This document shows positions 41,750 to 50,557 of a DNA stretch of 62,568 bases, in pieces. Each line of letters opens with the position of its first letter. The first letter of the stretch is position 1. A program made the translations under genes and the position numbers. Source of the stretch: TC-15 sp034437275 (GTDB lineage Bacteria > Chloroflexota > Anaerolineae > Aggregatilineales > Aggregatilineaceae); the NCBI GenBank assembly GCA_034437275.1, contig DAOTUD010000133.1, forward strand, positions 1 to 62,568, read 5' to 3'. The notes below the pieces were generated by a model. It did not search any database. It was given only the letters and a program-made list of their open reading frames with translations, and had not been told where the DNA came from.

Positions 41750-43024
41750 TCACTCGCAGTTGACGTTAGCCAGGTGCTGCTCGTAGGTTTCGGCAAACGC
41801 TTCGCCGGAGCCGTCACACGACGCGGTGTGGAAGCGATAAGTCGTCTGCGCAGGATAGAGCGCCGCGACGATGGCGCTCAGGCCGGGGCTGTCAATCGGC
41901 GTCGGGGGCAGCCCCGCCCGGTTGTAGGTGTTGTAGGGCGAGTCCACCTTCAGCCCGGTGCCGGTCACGCGTGGCCACCACGCCCCCGGCTGCCCCAACG
42001 CATACTGCACCGAGACCGTCGTCCCCAGGCGGTTGCCGTCGCGGTAGCGATTGTAATACACGCTGGCGACGATCTTCTGCGTCTCCGGCCCGCGCACCTC
42101 GCGCTGCACGATGGACGCGATGATCAGCGCCTCGTAGAAGCTAACGCCCTGTGCAGCGGCATCGGCCCGCATCTGGGGCGTGACGTTGGTCGCGAAGTTG
42201 CTGAGCATCATATCTCGGAACCCTTCGGCGGTGGTGTCGTTCTGCACGGTGTACGTGCCGGGGAACATAAACCCCTCCATCGACGCCCCCGCCGGGCGCG
42301 CCATCACGAAATCGAAGGGCGCGCTGGCCCCCGGCCCGGTCACCGCCAGGAAATCCGCCCCGGTGAACGCCGTCTCCGACCGGTTGATCGCGTCGGCGAC
42401 CTGCTCCAGCCGCCAGCCGACCGGCACCGTGATCGTGCATGGGCAGTTGGGCGTGCGCGGCCCGACCGGCCCCATACCGTCCGGCCCGGAGGGCGGCACG
42501 TATGGGTCCGAGGGCGGCGCATTCTCGGCAGCCCCGGGTGGCAAATACAGCACTTCATCGACCTTCAACCAACGCCGGTCCAGGCAGTTGGCCGCCATCA
42601 ACTCGTCGACCGTCACCGTGCTGCCCGCGCCGAGCATAAACGCAAACAGCGTATCGCCCTGCTGAACGGTGTAGCGTTCCCAGCCGTCCGGCGGCGTGCA
42701 GGCTGCCGGATCGGGGGGCGTGTCGGCGGCAGGCGCGGCGGTCGCCGGCTGCGTCACCGGGGACGGGGTGCGCGTAGGCGTCGCTGAGGGGGGCGGCAGC
42801 GTGACTGCGGGCGCAGACAGCGCAGTCGGCGAGGCGCTCGGGGGCGGCGAGGCCACCTGCGCGATCGCCAGGGTGGGCAGCGGGGTACGGGTTGGCGATT
42901 CTGCCGGAGCCGGGGCATCGCTCTCCAGCGCCATCAGCAGCACGCCGAGCGCCACCAGCGCCCACAGCGCCATCCCCCCAGCCAGCAGCAAAACCGGTAG
43001 GCGTCGAGTGTGTAAGGTGTTCAT
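41750..43024 (-). CDS. mltG: Endolytic murein transglycosylase MltG with LysM domain
   Basis: 424 residues from ATG 43024, where the signal anchor starts (RRLPVLLLAGGMALWALVALGVLLMAL). A Pro/Thr linker leads to a LysM peptidoglycan-binding domain (about 115-165: RYTVQQGDTLFAFMLGAGSTVTVDELMAANCLDRR). The YceG/MltG domain carries the catalytic Glu in IIASIVQREVRGPETQKIVASVYYNRYRDG, plus SVQYALG and SPYNTYNRAGLPPTPIDSPGLSAIVAALYP. MltG cuts nascent glycan strands and helps end peptidoglycan polymerisation. A -10 box sits six bases before the ATG (leaderless layout). Confidence 0.88.
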   Translation of the reverse strand: MNTLHTRRLPVLLLAGGMALWALVALGVLLMALESDAPAPAESPTRTPLPTLAIAQVASPPPSASPTALSAPAVTLPPPSATPTRTPSPVTQPATAAPAADTPPDPAACTPPDGWERYTVQQGDTLFAFMLGAGSTVTVDELMAANCLDRRWLKVDEVLYLPPGAAENAPPSDPYVPPSGPDGMGPVGPRTPNCPCTITVPVGWRLEQVADAINRSETAFTGADFLAVTGPGASAPFDFVMARPAGASMEGFMFPGTYTVQNDTTAEGFRDMMLSNFATNVTPQMRADAAAQGVSFYEALIIASIVQREVRGPETQKIVASVYYNRYRDGNRLGTTVSVQYALGQPGAWWPRVTGTGLKVDSPYNTYNRAGLPPTPIDSPGLSAIVAALYPAQTTYRFHTASCDGSGEAFAETYEQHLANVNCE

Positions 43025-43030
43025 GCCCCG

Positions 43031-43059
43031 AATGTAAACACTTTGGTCCGAATCCACAA
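43031..43059 (-). promoter_or_regulatory. Promoter for leaderless mltG
   Basis: On the minus strand TTGTGG (43059-43054), a 17-base spacer and TACATT (43036-43031) end six bases before the mltG ATG. No Shine-Dalgarno site is visible. Confidence 0.45.
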
Positions 43060-43101
43060 CTCTTCGTTTATGCGCAGTTCGTGCGGATGGGATTCTTGTC
43101 A

Positions 43102-43107
43102 TATACT
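43102..43107 (+). promoter_or_regulatory. -10 element of the degenerate sensor kinase gene
   Basis: TATACT, 50 bases before the ATG at 43157, divergent from the mltG promoter. Confidence 0.4.
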
Positions 43108-43156
43108 GAATGCTGGAGCTATTTGGGCCGGCATGACATGACGGGAAGGAGACAGT

Positions 43157-44713
43157 ATGCTGCCAGTCTATATCCTGGATAAAGATTCAGCGGTTGGGGA
43201 GTGGGTCGTCAACCAGCTTGGCGAGATCGATGTAGACGTCCAATGGGTGCCCACCGTCGCTGACTTATTGTCGGTGTCGGACCTGGTGCCGCCGGTGGTC
43301 TGCCTGGTGGCGCTGCGCCCCCCGGTCAACCAGACGCTGACCACCATCACCGACCTCACCCAGGAACCCCGCTTCGCCCGCACGGTGTTCATCCTGATGG
43401 GCCCCAACGAGTACAAACACACCGCCTTCGAAGCCGGAGCCGACGACTACATCGCCACGCCCCCGGACGTGATCGAACTGCGAAAGCGCGTCCGGCTCTA
43501 CCTGGACCGGGCCGAACTCGAGCTGCGCGTCATGACCGAAACGCGCATCACCCAGGAGATCGAGTCGTTGGAAGGCCCGCCGCCGGACGATATCTCGTCC
43601 GAACTGGCCCGCCTGGCCGACTCCCCGGTCAGCCTGCTGGAGCACGCCGCCTGGCTGGAACGCGAGCGCAACCGGTACCACACGATCCTGGAGCACGCCA
43701 GCGCCGCGATCAGCCTGGTCAGCCTGGACGGCGTGGTGCAGTACATGAATCCGGCCACCGAACAACTCACCGGGCAGTCCGCCGCCAGCCTCACCGGGCA
43801 GGCGATCCCCTGGCCGCCGCAGGCCGAGGATCCCGCGCGGGCGCAGAGCATCGCCCGGGCGGTCGAACTGGGCAACACGTGGCAGGGCGACGTGCGCTAC
43901 ACGCTCGGGGACCGGACGCTGCATGTCGCGATGAGCATTGCGCCCGTCTTCGACACCGCCCAGGACTTGCGCGGATTCGTTGTCATCCAGCGGGATGTCG
44001 CCCGCCGCCGCGCCGACCAGCAGCTCCGGACCCGGTTCCTGGCCGACGCCGCGATTGAAATGCGCACGCCCGTAACCAACCTCAAGATGCGCCAGTACCT
44101 GCTGCGGCAGGCCCCGTCCGAACAGCAAGACCTGCATCTGCAATCGTTGGAGCGCGAAACCGACCGGCTGTACCGGCTGGTGGAGGCCATGCTCGAACTC
44201 TCGCGGCTGGATGCCGGGCTGCAAGAATTCGTGTTCGAGGACACCGAGATCAGCCGGCTGGTGTCCGACGTCATCATCCGCTACACACCCAAAGCCGAGA
44301 AGAAAGACGTCACGCTGGCGCTGCCCGATGCGCACGACCTGCCCCCGCTGCGCGTCGATCAGGCACAGATCGCGCGCGCCATCGGCATCCTGATCGACAA
44401 CGCCGTGCTCTACACGCCCGAAGGCGGGCACATCGAGGTGGTGCTGTCGCAGGAACACCGCGCGGGCGATGAGTTCATCGCGATTCAAGTGCAGGACACG
44501 GGGCTGGGCATCTTCCCGGACGATTTGCCGCACATCTTCGAACGCTTCTACCGCAGCGAACGCGCCCGCGACAGCGGCATCCGGGGGGTGGGGATGGGGC
44601 TGGCCATCGCCAACGAGATCGTCGAGCGACACCAGGGCTGCATCACGGTCGACAGCCAGGCCAACCAGGGCAGCCTGTTCACGGTGTGGCTGCCGGTCGA
44701 CGGGGCCAATTAG
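43157..44713 (+). CDS. Hybrid sensor kinase with pseudo-receiver, PAS and histidine-less HisKA domain
   Basis: 518 residues; AAGGAGA precedes the ATG. Residues 1-115 form a receiver-like fold, but the phospho-Asp position reads VVCLVALRPP with no Asp. A PAS domain spans about 172-285 (ILEHASAAISLVSLDGVVQYMNPATEQLTG). In the HisKA helix the H-box reads DAAIEMRTPV: Ile300 (codon ATT at 44054-44056) replaces the phosphorylated His. The ATPase domain is well preserved: N box ILIDNAVLYTPEGG, G1 VQDTGLGIFPDD, F box IFERFYRSE, G2 GVGMGLAIANEI. It may bind ATP and act allosterically or phosphorylate in trans. A terminator follows. Confidence 0.88.
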   Translation: MLPVYILDKDSAVGEWVVNQLGEIDVDVQWVPTVADLLSVSDLVPPVVCLVALRPPVNQTLTTITDLTQEPRFARTVFILMGPNEYKHTAFEAGADDYIATPPDVIELRKRVRLYLDRAELELRVMTETRITQEIESLEGPPPDDISSELARLADSPVSLLEHAAWLERERNRYHTILEHASAAISLVSLDGVVQYMNPATEQLTGQSAASLTGQAIPWPPQAEDPARAQSIARAVELGNTWQGDVRYTLGDRTLHVAMSIAPVFDTAQDLRGFVVIQRDVARRRADQQLRTRFLADAAIEMRTPVTNLKMRQYLLRQAPSEQQDLHLQSLERETDRLYRLVEAMLELSRLDAGLQEFVFEDTEISRLVSDVIIRYTPKAEKKDVTLALPDAHDLPPLRVDQAQIARAIGILIDNAVLYTPEGGHIEVVLSQEHRAGDEFIAIQVQDTGLGIFPDDLPHIFERFYRSERARDSGIRGVGMGLAIANEIVERHQGCITVDSQANQGSLFTVWLPVDGAN

Positions 44714-44725
44714 CACCACAAACCG

Positions 44726-44761
44726 CGCACGACAAGCCCGGCAGCCTGTCGTGCGTATTTT
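44726..44761 (+). terminator. Terminator after the degenerate sensor kinase
   Basis: A 9-bp perfect stem (44726-44734 with 44747-44755), then TATTTT. Confidence 0.75.
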
Positions 44762-44792
44762 GCATAATGTTCATGGCGCGCATCACGCGCGA

Positions 44793-45422
44793 TCAGTCGT
44801 CGCTGATCAAGAAGGTGCAGCTTTCGTCGTCTTCCTGCCGCCATTCAACGCGCTTGGATTGTGCATGGGTCAGCTTCTGGATGAGCTTCTCATCCATCCT
44901 GCACAATTCCACGTTGGAGCACGTCACCTGCTCGTAGGGGCAGTTCGAGATGCACAGCAGGCGGTTCCCATTCTCCGCCGGCGCCCAACTGGCCCCGTAC
45001 CCGACGTTGTTCAAATAGGCGACGGCATGGTCCAGCCGCACATCGAGAGGGCCATCCGGCACCAGCGCCGCATCCGCCATCGAGTCGGCCACGCCTTCCA
45101 GGATCGTGTTGACCTGGGTGGCCGGAAGCTGGTCCTTCATCTGCTCCAGCAAGCCGGAAGCCAACCCCTGGTAATTGTTGGGGAAGAAGTCGGCGGCGCG
45201 CTCGGTGAGGGCGTACACATACTGCGGGCGGCCTGGCGCGCTGCGACGGCGCACCTCAGGCGCCGCGACCAGCCCATCGCCGCGCAAAATCTCCAGGTGG
45301 TGGCGCACAGTCACGGCGGTGATCTTGCCGATCCGTTCGCTGAGCGCGGTCACGATCTCGTCAATCGTGGCGGCTTTTTTCTCTTTGAGAATCTCGAGAA
45401 TGTGACGTCTGGTTTGTTGCAT
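44793..45422 (-). CDS. Winged-helix regulator with C-terminal cysteine cluster (SufR-like)
   Basis: 209 residues. The N-terminal ArsR/DeoR-type winged helix (RRHILEILKEKKAATIDEIV, VTVRHHLEILRGDGLV, wing PGRPQYVYALTE) binds DNA. The C-terminal part has cysteines at 157, 161, 168, 174 and 202, in the region where SufR-type repressors bind a Fe-S cluster (CISNCPYEQVTCSNVELC). SufR represses Fe-S assembly genes when its cluster is intact. Here nuo genes and an IscX-like remnant lie 2.4-5 kb away on the other strand, so a redox or Fe-S sensing role is plausible but inferred. The upstream region is AT-rich. Confidence 0.75.
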   Translation of the reverse strand: MQQTRRHILEILKEKKAATIDEIVTALSERIGKITAVTVRHHLEILRGDGLVAAPEVRRRSAPGRPQYVYALTERAADFFPNNYQGLASGLLEQMKDQLPATQVNTILEGVADSMADAALVPDGPLDVRLDHAVAYLNNVGYGASWAPAENGNRLLCISNCPYEQVTCSNVELCRMDEKLIQKLTHAQSKRVEWRQEDDESCTFLISDD

Positions 45423-45602
45423 TGTTCAATGACTCACTTTACCATATTTACGATATTTTATAAATTTTAAAAATCTTATCATGGTGTTTTAGCCTTTGTC
45501 AAATGACAAGCTACAGGGTGATCATACGCCAATTTGTACTTCTCTAGGCTGCAATTCGTGATATTCGTTGCTTTATAGCAAAGACATCAGGAGTATAGAC
45601 CC

Positions 45603-45716
45603 ATGCGGCTAATTTTTCTAGTGTTGGTCTTCATCGGCACACAGGCCGCCGGCGGGTCAGACGGCGACCCCGCCGCGGTCGTCGATTACCTGGCCGGGGC
45701 GGCGCGATCGGGATGA
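45603..45716 (+). CDS. Short secreted-type peptide or gene remnant (37 residues)
   Basis: ATG 45603 follows AGGAG at about 10 bases. The peptide has a hydrophobic start (MRLIFLVLVFIGTQAAGG), then DPAAVVDYLAGAARSG and stop. The DPAAVVDYL stretch resembles the beginning of NTF2-like lipoproteins, so this may be the 5' remnant of a longer gene. It could also be non-coding. Confidence 0.3.
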   Translation: MRLIFLVLVFIGTQAAGGSDGDPAAVVDYLAGAARSG

Positions 45717-45801
45717 GTGGGGAGGACCGGCCTATATCCCTGCCGACCGCCCCGGTTTATCTGGCATTTGAAGCGGGCTGGAAAGTATGCAGACCGTCCA
45801 G

Positions 45802-45830
45802 TTGAAAGCTGGGGCACTCTTAGCTACACT
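45802..45830 (+). promoter_or_regulatory. Promoter of the three-module acidic protein
   Basis: TTGAAA (45802-45807), exact 17-base spacer, TACACT (45825-45830); predicted leader about 50 bases. Confidence 0.5.
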
Positions 45831-45886
45831 TAGGGTGTTTGTTGCACAATAAAATCCACTCACCGTTTCTTTTAAGGAGCACAGGC

Positions 45887-47767
45887 ATGAAGCTACGCTC
45901 GCAAATTATTGCTGTTGCCGTCTTATTGGTGGCGACAGGTGCGATCTTTGTTATGGTCGGGAACGCTGGCGTCAAGACGGACTTCGACCGCGCGCCGTAC
46001 TGGGAAGCAGTGGCGTCCGGCGAATGGCGCATCGCGGACCAGCCCGACGCCAACCCCCAGATCACGACCACCACCCTCACGCTGGACACCTTCGCCGCCA
46101 CCTGGGGCTTCCCGCCTCCGGCAGCGGACTCCGACACCCCGCGTCAAGACGCCGTCGCTGCCCTGGCCAATACGCTGCAAACCCAGATCGTGATGGACGA
46201 AATGCGCGGGCCGACCGACGACGTGATCGACGGCGCGCCGGTCACCTGGCTGCACATCCGCATCGATGCCAGCGTGGGCACTGCCGGGCGGGAAATCCCC
46301 CGCACCGAATTTGTCCAGGTGCTCTTCGAGAAGGAGCAGCCCCCCGACGCCGCCGCTGATGCCGCACAACAGTATGTCTCGGTGCAGTATGCCTCGCAGG
46401 GCGAGTACATCCCCGCCGCCCTGGACGAATTCTGGGTCTGGCTGCGCGACCACATTCACACGCTGGCTGCGCCCGCCGAGCCGGAGTTGGCCACCTGGGC
46501 CGAGGATGAACCCGGCATCTACTCGTATACACCCAAGCCCAGCGCCCAGGCCCAGCTTCAGGTGCAGGACACCACGCTCGACGAGTTCGTCACGACCTGG
46601 AACCTGGCCCCCATCCCCGATGACGCCGAACTGCCACTGCTCACGGCATTGGAATCCTATCGCCAGTCGAACCAGCAGGCCATCGCCGACAGCGGGTTCA
46701 CCATCACCCCTGACACGTTCGATGGCCCCAAGCTGGAACTGTACGGCGGCGTGCCGGTCGCGCTGCTGCGCATCCAAATAGAGTCACAGCCCCGCCCCAA
46801 CGGCGACATGTACCAGGGCGTTGATCTGGCGACGGCGCTGCTCGATAAAGGCGACGGCGAGATTGTCACGGTTGACTACACGTTCAACGGGAAACCGGAC
46901 AACACCATTTACAACGACTTCCTCACCTGGCTGGAAGACAACGCCGCCGACCTCGTCATGGACGACGACGACGCCCTCCCAACCGGCGACGACGCAGCGG
47001 ATGATGCTAGCGACGACGCGGCAGATGATGCCGACGCCGGGGACGCTGACGACGCAGCGGATGATGCTGGCGACGACGCGGCAGATGATGCTGACGCCGG
47101 GGACGCTGACGACGCAGCGGATGATGCTAGCGACGACGCGGCAGATGATGCTGACGCCGGGGACGCTGACGACGCAGCGGATGATGCTGGCGACGACGCG
47201 GCAGATGATGCCGACGCCGGGGACGCTGACGACGCAGCGGATGATGCTGGCGACGATGCAGCAGATGATGCTGACAGCGACACGGCAGCAGCCGAAGGTC
47301 CCTGGATCGAGCGCGGCGAGGGCCAGTACCTCCACGCCGAATACCAGGGCGTGCAACTGACCGCGCAAGACATGCCGCTGGCGCAGTTCGTGGAAGGCCA
47401 AGCAGTCGAGATGCCGGCGGACGACAGCGACACACCGCTGCTCGACGTGCTGGACCAGACCCGCGTGCAATTCATCGACATCGCCGCGACAGAAAACATC
47501 ACCATGACCGACAATGCGTACGTCGGGCCGGAATATCGCCAGTACGGCGAGACCGACGTCGCCTTCCTGCGCATCAAGGTTGAAGCGCAGTCCAACGCCC
47601 AGGGCCAGCCGTTCCCGGGCCTGGACTTCGCGCTGGTCTTAATCGACAAGGGGGATGATGAAGTAACCATGATCCAGTTCTGGTCCACACAGGCACCAGA
47701 CACCATGGTTTTCGCTGATTTTGAAAGCTGGCTCGAAGATAACGCCGACCGGTTGGCAACCCGTTAG
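45887..47767 (+). CDS. Secreted protein with three homologous modules and an Asp/Ala repeat linker
   Basis: 626 residues from ATG 45887 (AAGGAG upstream) with a signal peptide (LRSQIIAVAVLLVATGAIFVMVG). Three related modules are visible: about 60-200 (LTLDTFAATWGFPPPAADSDTP), about 215-360 (TTLDEFVTTWNLAPIPDDAELPLLTAL) and about 480-626 (MPLAQFVEGQAVEMPADDSDTPLLDVL). Each repeats a hydrophobic strand (VALLRIQIESQ, VAFLRIKVEAQ) and an ending FxxWLEDNA. Modules 2 and 3 are joined by about 100 residues of pure Asp/Ala-type repeat encoded by a 60-bp tandem array. The linker is strongly negative and may be flexible or bind cations. No known family recognised. Confidence 0.7.
   Translation: MKLRSQIIAVAVLLVATGAIFVMVGNAGVKTDFDRAPYWEAVASGEWRIADQPDANPQITTTTLTLDTFAATWGFPPPAADSDTPRQDAVAALANTLQTQIVMDEMRGPTDDVIDGAPVTWLHIRIDASVGTAGREIPRTEFVQVLFEKEQPPDAAADAAQQYVSVQYASQGEYIPAALDEFWVWLRDHIHTLAAPAEPELATWAEDEPGIYSYTPKPSAQAQLQVQDTTLDEFVTTWNLAPIPDDAELPLLTALESYRQSNQQAIADSGFTITPDTFDGPKLELYGGVPVALLRIQIESQPRPNGDMYQGVDLATALLDKGDGEIVTVDYTFNGKPDNTIYNDFLTWLEDNAADLVMDDDDALPTGDDAADDASDDAADDADAGDADDAADDAGDDAADDADAGDADDAADDASDDAADDADAGDADDAADDAGDDAADDADAGDADDAADDAGDDAADDADSDTAAAEGPWIERGEGQYLHAEYQGVQLTAQDMPLAQFVEGQAVEMPADDSDTPLLDVLDQTRVQFIDIAATENITMTDNAYVGPEYRQYGETDVAFLRIKVEAQSNAQGQPFPGLDFALVLIDKGDDEVTMIQFWSTQAPDTMVFADFESWLEDNADRLATR
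46987..47280 (+). repeat. 60-bp tandem repeat, about five units, in frame
   Basis: Five near-identical 60-base units, each encoding a 20-residue Asp/Ala repeat with one DADAGDAD. Units alternate at one codon (AGC then GGC, GCT-flanked) in the first four copies, pointing to a 120-base duplication step. It looks unstable in copy number. Confidence 0.9.
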
Positions 47768-47784
47768 CACCATGCCGGGGGACG

Positions 47785-47958
47785 ATGAACAACGATCCCA
47801 AGCCGCTCACCCGGGAAACATCCGACGCGATCGTGCTCGGCCTGATCGAGTGCCATCCCGACGTCGCTCTGGAAACGGTGAGCCTGCCGCAGGTGGAAGA
47901 GTGGATTATCGCCCGGCCCGGCCTTGCCGATGAGCCATCCTGGCCAACGCCGATATAG
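47785..47958 (+). CDS. IscX-like small protein, C-terminally truncated
   Basis: 57 residues; GGGGGA lies just before ATG 47785. The sequence LTRETSDAIVLGLIECHPDVALETVSLPQVEEWIIARPGLADEP follows IscX/YfhJ, an acidic helper of Fe-S cluster assembly that binds iron and the cysteine desulfurase. After ADEP the frame ends early (PTPI, stop). A one-base shift near 47936 instead gives AILANADIE, which looks like the family's following segment, but that frame also stops at 47973-47975 before the final helix. So it is probably a frameshifted, truncated gene. It directly precedes nuoB. Confidence 0.5.
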   Translation: MNNDPKPLTRETSDAIVLGLIECHPDVALETVSLPQVEEWIIARPGLADEPSWPTPI

Positions 47959-47997
47959 AGACTCATGCATTCTGAGGGAATGGTACGAGGAGAACCT

Positions 47998-48696
47998 ATG
48001 ACCCATGAAGATTTCTTAAAAGAACTGCACGATCCTGATATGCCTGTACCGGGCAATCTACAGTCAGCAATTGCTGTCACCAGCCTGGGCAAGCTCTTAA
48101 ACAGCGCATATAACTGGGGTCGCCGGAACTCGATCTGGCCGGTTGCGTTTGGGCTGGCGTGCTGCGCCATCGAGATGATCGCGGCTGCCTCCAGCCGCTT
48201 CGACCAGGCCCGTTTCGGGATGGAAGTGCTGCGCGCCAGCCCCCGCCAGGCCGACCTGATGATCGTCAGCGGCACCGTCACCAAGAAGATGGTGGTGCCG
48301 ATTGTACGGTTGTACAACCAGATGGCCGAGCCGAAATACGTGCTGGCGATGGGCGCGTGCGCGTCTGGGGGTGGCCCGTTCAAAGAAGGCTACAACGTGG
48401 TGGCCGGCATCGACAAGTACATTCCGGTCGATGTCTATGTCCCCGGCTGCCCCCCCACCCCGCAGGCCCTGCTGCACGGGTTCATCACGCTGCAGAAGAA
48501 GATCGACGGCCAGTCGCTGGCCAACGCCAACAGCGTGCCCTGGTATGGGCACGGCCCCAGCGACGAAGTCCCGATGCCGATCCTCGGCCCCGACATTGTC
48601 GACCCGCGCCAGGCGCACGTCCTCAAGCGCGCCGCCCAGGCCGGGGACAACGTCGCGGACGCCCCCGAACCCGCCGAAACCCAAGAGGAGTCCTGA
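47998..48696 (+). CDS. nuoB: NADH-quinone oxidoreductase subunit B
   Basis: 232 residues; GAGGAGA precedes ATG 47998. It holds the terminal N2 [4Fe-4S] cluster of complex I next to the quinone site. The ligand cysteines are visible in GLACCAIEM (adjacent Cys pair), MGACASGGG and VPGCPPTPQALLHG. The ~45-residue C-terminal extension after the core is acidic and lineage-specific. TGATG overlap with nuoCD shows coupled translation. No nuoA precedes it. Confidence 0.95.
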   Translation: MTHEDFLKELHDPDMPVPGNLQSAIAVTSLGKLLNSAYNWGRRNSIWPVAFGLACCAIEMIAAASSRFDQARFGMEVLRASPRQADLMIVSGTVTKKMVVPIVRLYNQMAEPKYVLAMGACASGGGPFKEGYNVVAGIDKYIPVDVYVPGCPPTPQALLHGFITLQKKIDGQSLANANSVPWYGHGPSDEVPMPILGPDIVDPRQAHVLKRAAQAGDNVADAPEPAETQEES

Positions 48697-50534
48697 TGAC
48701 CGAACAAACCCCCGTTGCTGAGAACACCAACCCGACCGACGAGGCTCTCGGCGCGCTGCAAGAGACTTTTGGCAACGCGATCCAACGTGATGAGCGCGAA
48801 GGCTACGACGGGATCGTGATCAAATCGGACAAACTGGTAGAGGTTGCCACCTACGCCCGCGATGTGCTGGGCTACGACTATCTCGCCAGCGCTACTGCCG
48901 TCGACTACCTCGGCCAGGGCGATCACCTGGAGATGGTCTACCACACCTACCGCACGTCGGGCGGCCCGGCGCTGGTGCTCAAAGCCCAGACGCCGCACGA
49001 CGAAGCCGCGCTGCCCTCGTTGGTCCCGGTCTGGCCGGGTGCCGACTTCCAGGAGCGCGAAGCCTGGGACCTGATGGGCATTCGCTTCGATGGGCATCCG
49101 AACCTGAAACGGATTTTGATGTGGGAAGGCTTTCACGGCCATCCCCTCCGCAAAGACTGGAAAGAAGCCTTTTACGAGCAAGACAACAAACCGTTTGACT
49201 CGCGCTGGCCGGAGGGCCACGTGTGGCGCTCCGAGGAGCACAACACCTACGGCAAGAACGTCGTCTACCCGGATGATTTCTCGTTGGAGGGCTTCCAGCC
49301 GCAAGCCGAGGAAGCGATCTACAAGGACGTGAACCTGGGCGTGGATATCAAGCACGACCTGGCGACCAAGCGCGTCGTGGTTAGCATGGGGCCACAGCAC
49401 CCCAGTACACACGGCGTGTTCCGCATGGTCGCCACGTTGGACGGCGAGATGATCGAGCAGTTGCAGCCGGTGATGGGCTATCTGCACCGCAACCACGAGA
49501 AGATCGGCGAGCGCAACACGTACATCATGAACATGCCCTTCACCGACCGGCTGGACTACTTCTGCAGCCTGTCGAACAACCTGGGCTATGCGCTGGCGGT
49601 GGAGAACCTGCTGAGCACGGGCCGCCGCTACGAACCGCCGACCTACCGCGCCGAAGTGATCCGCGTGCTGACGGTCGAGCTGACCCGTATCCTCAACCAC
49701 ATGGTCGCCATCGGCTTCCTGCTCAACGACATGGGCGCGTACTTCACGCCGATGATGTACGCCATCGAGGAGCGCGAACTGATCCTGGACTTCTTCGAGG
49801 CGCTGACCGGCAGCCGCATGATGTGTAACTACATGCGCTTCGGCGGCGTGGCGATGGACATGCCAGAGCGGATGCGCGGCGAAGCGACGCTGGTCAATGA
49901 CCGGGTGCGCGATTTCAACACGTTGGAGTACCTGCGCGGCCTGATCAACAACCGGCTGCCCCGCGCCATCGACCAGTTCGACGACCTGCTGACGCAAAAC
50001 GAGATCATCACCAACCGCTGCATCGGGGTGGGCGTGCTGTCCCGCGCCGACGCCATCGCGTACAGCGCCGCCGGGCCGGTCCTGCGCGCCAGCGGCGTGC
50101 CCTACGACATCCGCCGTGACGACCCGTACAGCATCTACCCCGACCTGGAGTTCGATGTCGCGGTGCGCTATCACGGCGATGTGTACGACCGCTACCTGGT
50201 GCGGCTGGACGAGATGCGCGAGAGCATCCGCATCCTGAAACAAGTCCTGCCCTTGCTGCGCGAAACCGAAGGCCAGCCCTTCTTCGCCGGACGCCAGACG
50301 CACAGCACGCGCGTCCCCGAAGGGGAATCCTACGGGCGCGTCGAGAATCCGAAGGGCGAACTCGGCTATTACGTGGTGTCCGACGGCGGCCAGAATCCCT
50401 GGCGGTACCACGTGCGTTCACCAAGCTTCATCAACCTGACCGCGCTGGAGAAAATGTGCCAGGGGCAAAAGATCGCCGATGTGGTGATCATCCTGGGCAG
50501 CATCGACATCGTGCTGGGTGAAGTCGACCGGTAA
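48696..50534 (+). CDS. nuoCD: NADH-quinone oxidoreductase subunit C/D fusion
   Basis: 612 residues; AAGAGGAG precedes ATG 48696, which overlaps the nuoB stop by one base. Residues ~1-210 are NuoC (the 30-kDa subunit signature EREAWDLMGIRFDGHPNLKRILM, then GHPLRKDW). Residues ~220-612 are NuoD (49-kDa): VSMGPQHPSTHGVFR, GYLHRNHEKIGE, LTVELTRILNHM, FFEALTGSRMM, and the C-terminal QGQKIADVVIILGSIDIVLGEVDR. NuoD shapes the quinone-binding cavity with NuoB. NuoC-NuoD fusions occur in several phyla, including enterobacteria. Confidence 0.95.
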   Translation: MTEQTPVAENTNPTDEALGALQETFGNAIQRDEREGYDGIVIKSDKLVEVATYARDVLGYDYLASATAVDYLGQGDHLEMVYHTYRTSGGPALVLKAQTPHDEAALPSLVPVWPGADFQEREAWDLMGIRFDGHPNLKRILMWEGFHGHPLRKDWKEAFYEQDNKPFDSRWPEGHVWRSEEHNTYGKNVVYPDDFSLEGFQPQAEEAIYKDVNLGVDIKHDLATKRVVVSMGPQHPSTHGVFRMVATLDGEMIEQLQPVMGYLHRNHEKIGERNTYIMNMPFTDRLDYFCSLSNNLGYALAVENLLSTGRRYEPPTYRAEVIRVLTVELTRILNHMVAIGFLLNDMGAYFTPMMYAIEERELILDFFEALTGSRMMCNYMRFGGVAMDMPERMRGEATLVNDRVRDFNTLEYLRGLINNRLPRAIDQFDDLLTQNEIITNRCIGVGVLSRADAIAYSAAGPVLRASGVPYDIRRDDPYSIYPDLEFDVAVRYHGDVYDRYLVRLDEMRESIRILKQVLPLLRETEGQPFFAGRQTHSTRVPEGESYGRVENPKGELGYYVVSDGGQNPWRYHVRSPSFINLTALEKMCQGQKIADVVIILGSIDIVLGEVDR

Positions 50535-50557
50535 CCAACAACACACGAGGAGCATCA

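Larger units (their letters stand above)
45423..45886. other. Intergenic region between regulator and three-module protein
   Basis: 464 bases. 45423-45600 is AT-rich and probably holds the regulator's promoter and operator, although I find no clear inverted repeat. 45603-45716 holds a very short open frame (listed separately). 45802-45830 is a good promoter for the gene at 45887. Confidence 0.5.

Noticed and set aside
46987..47280. Possible CRISPR array (regular 60-base spacing)
   Set aside because: Units are contiguous with no unique spacers and lie in frame within a coding gene.
48435..50411. A 658-codon minus-strand frame over nuoCD
   Set aside because: Shadow of a well-conserved gene.
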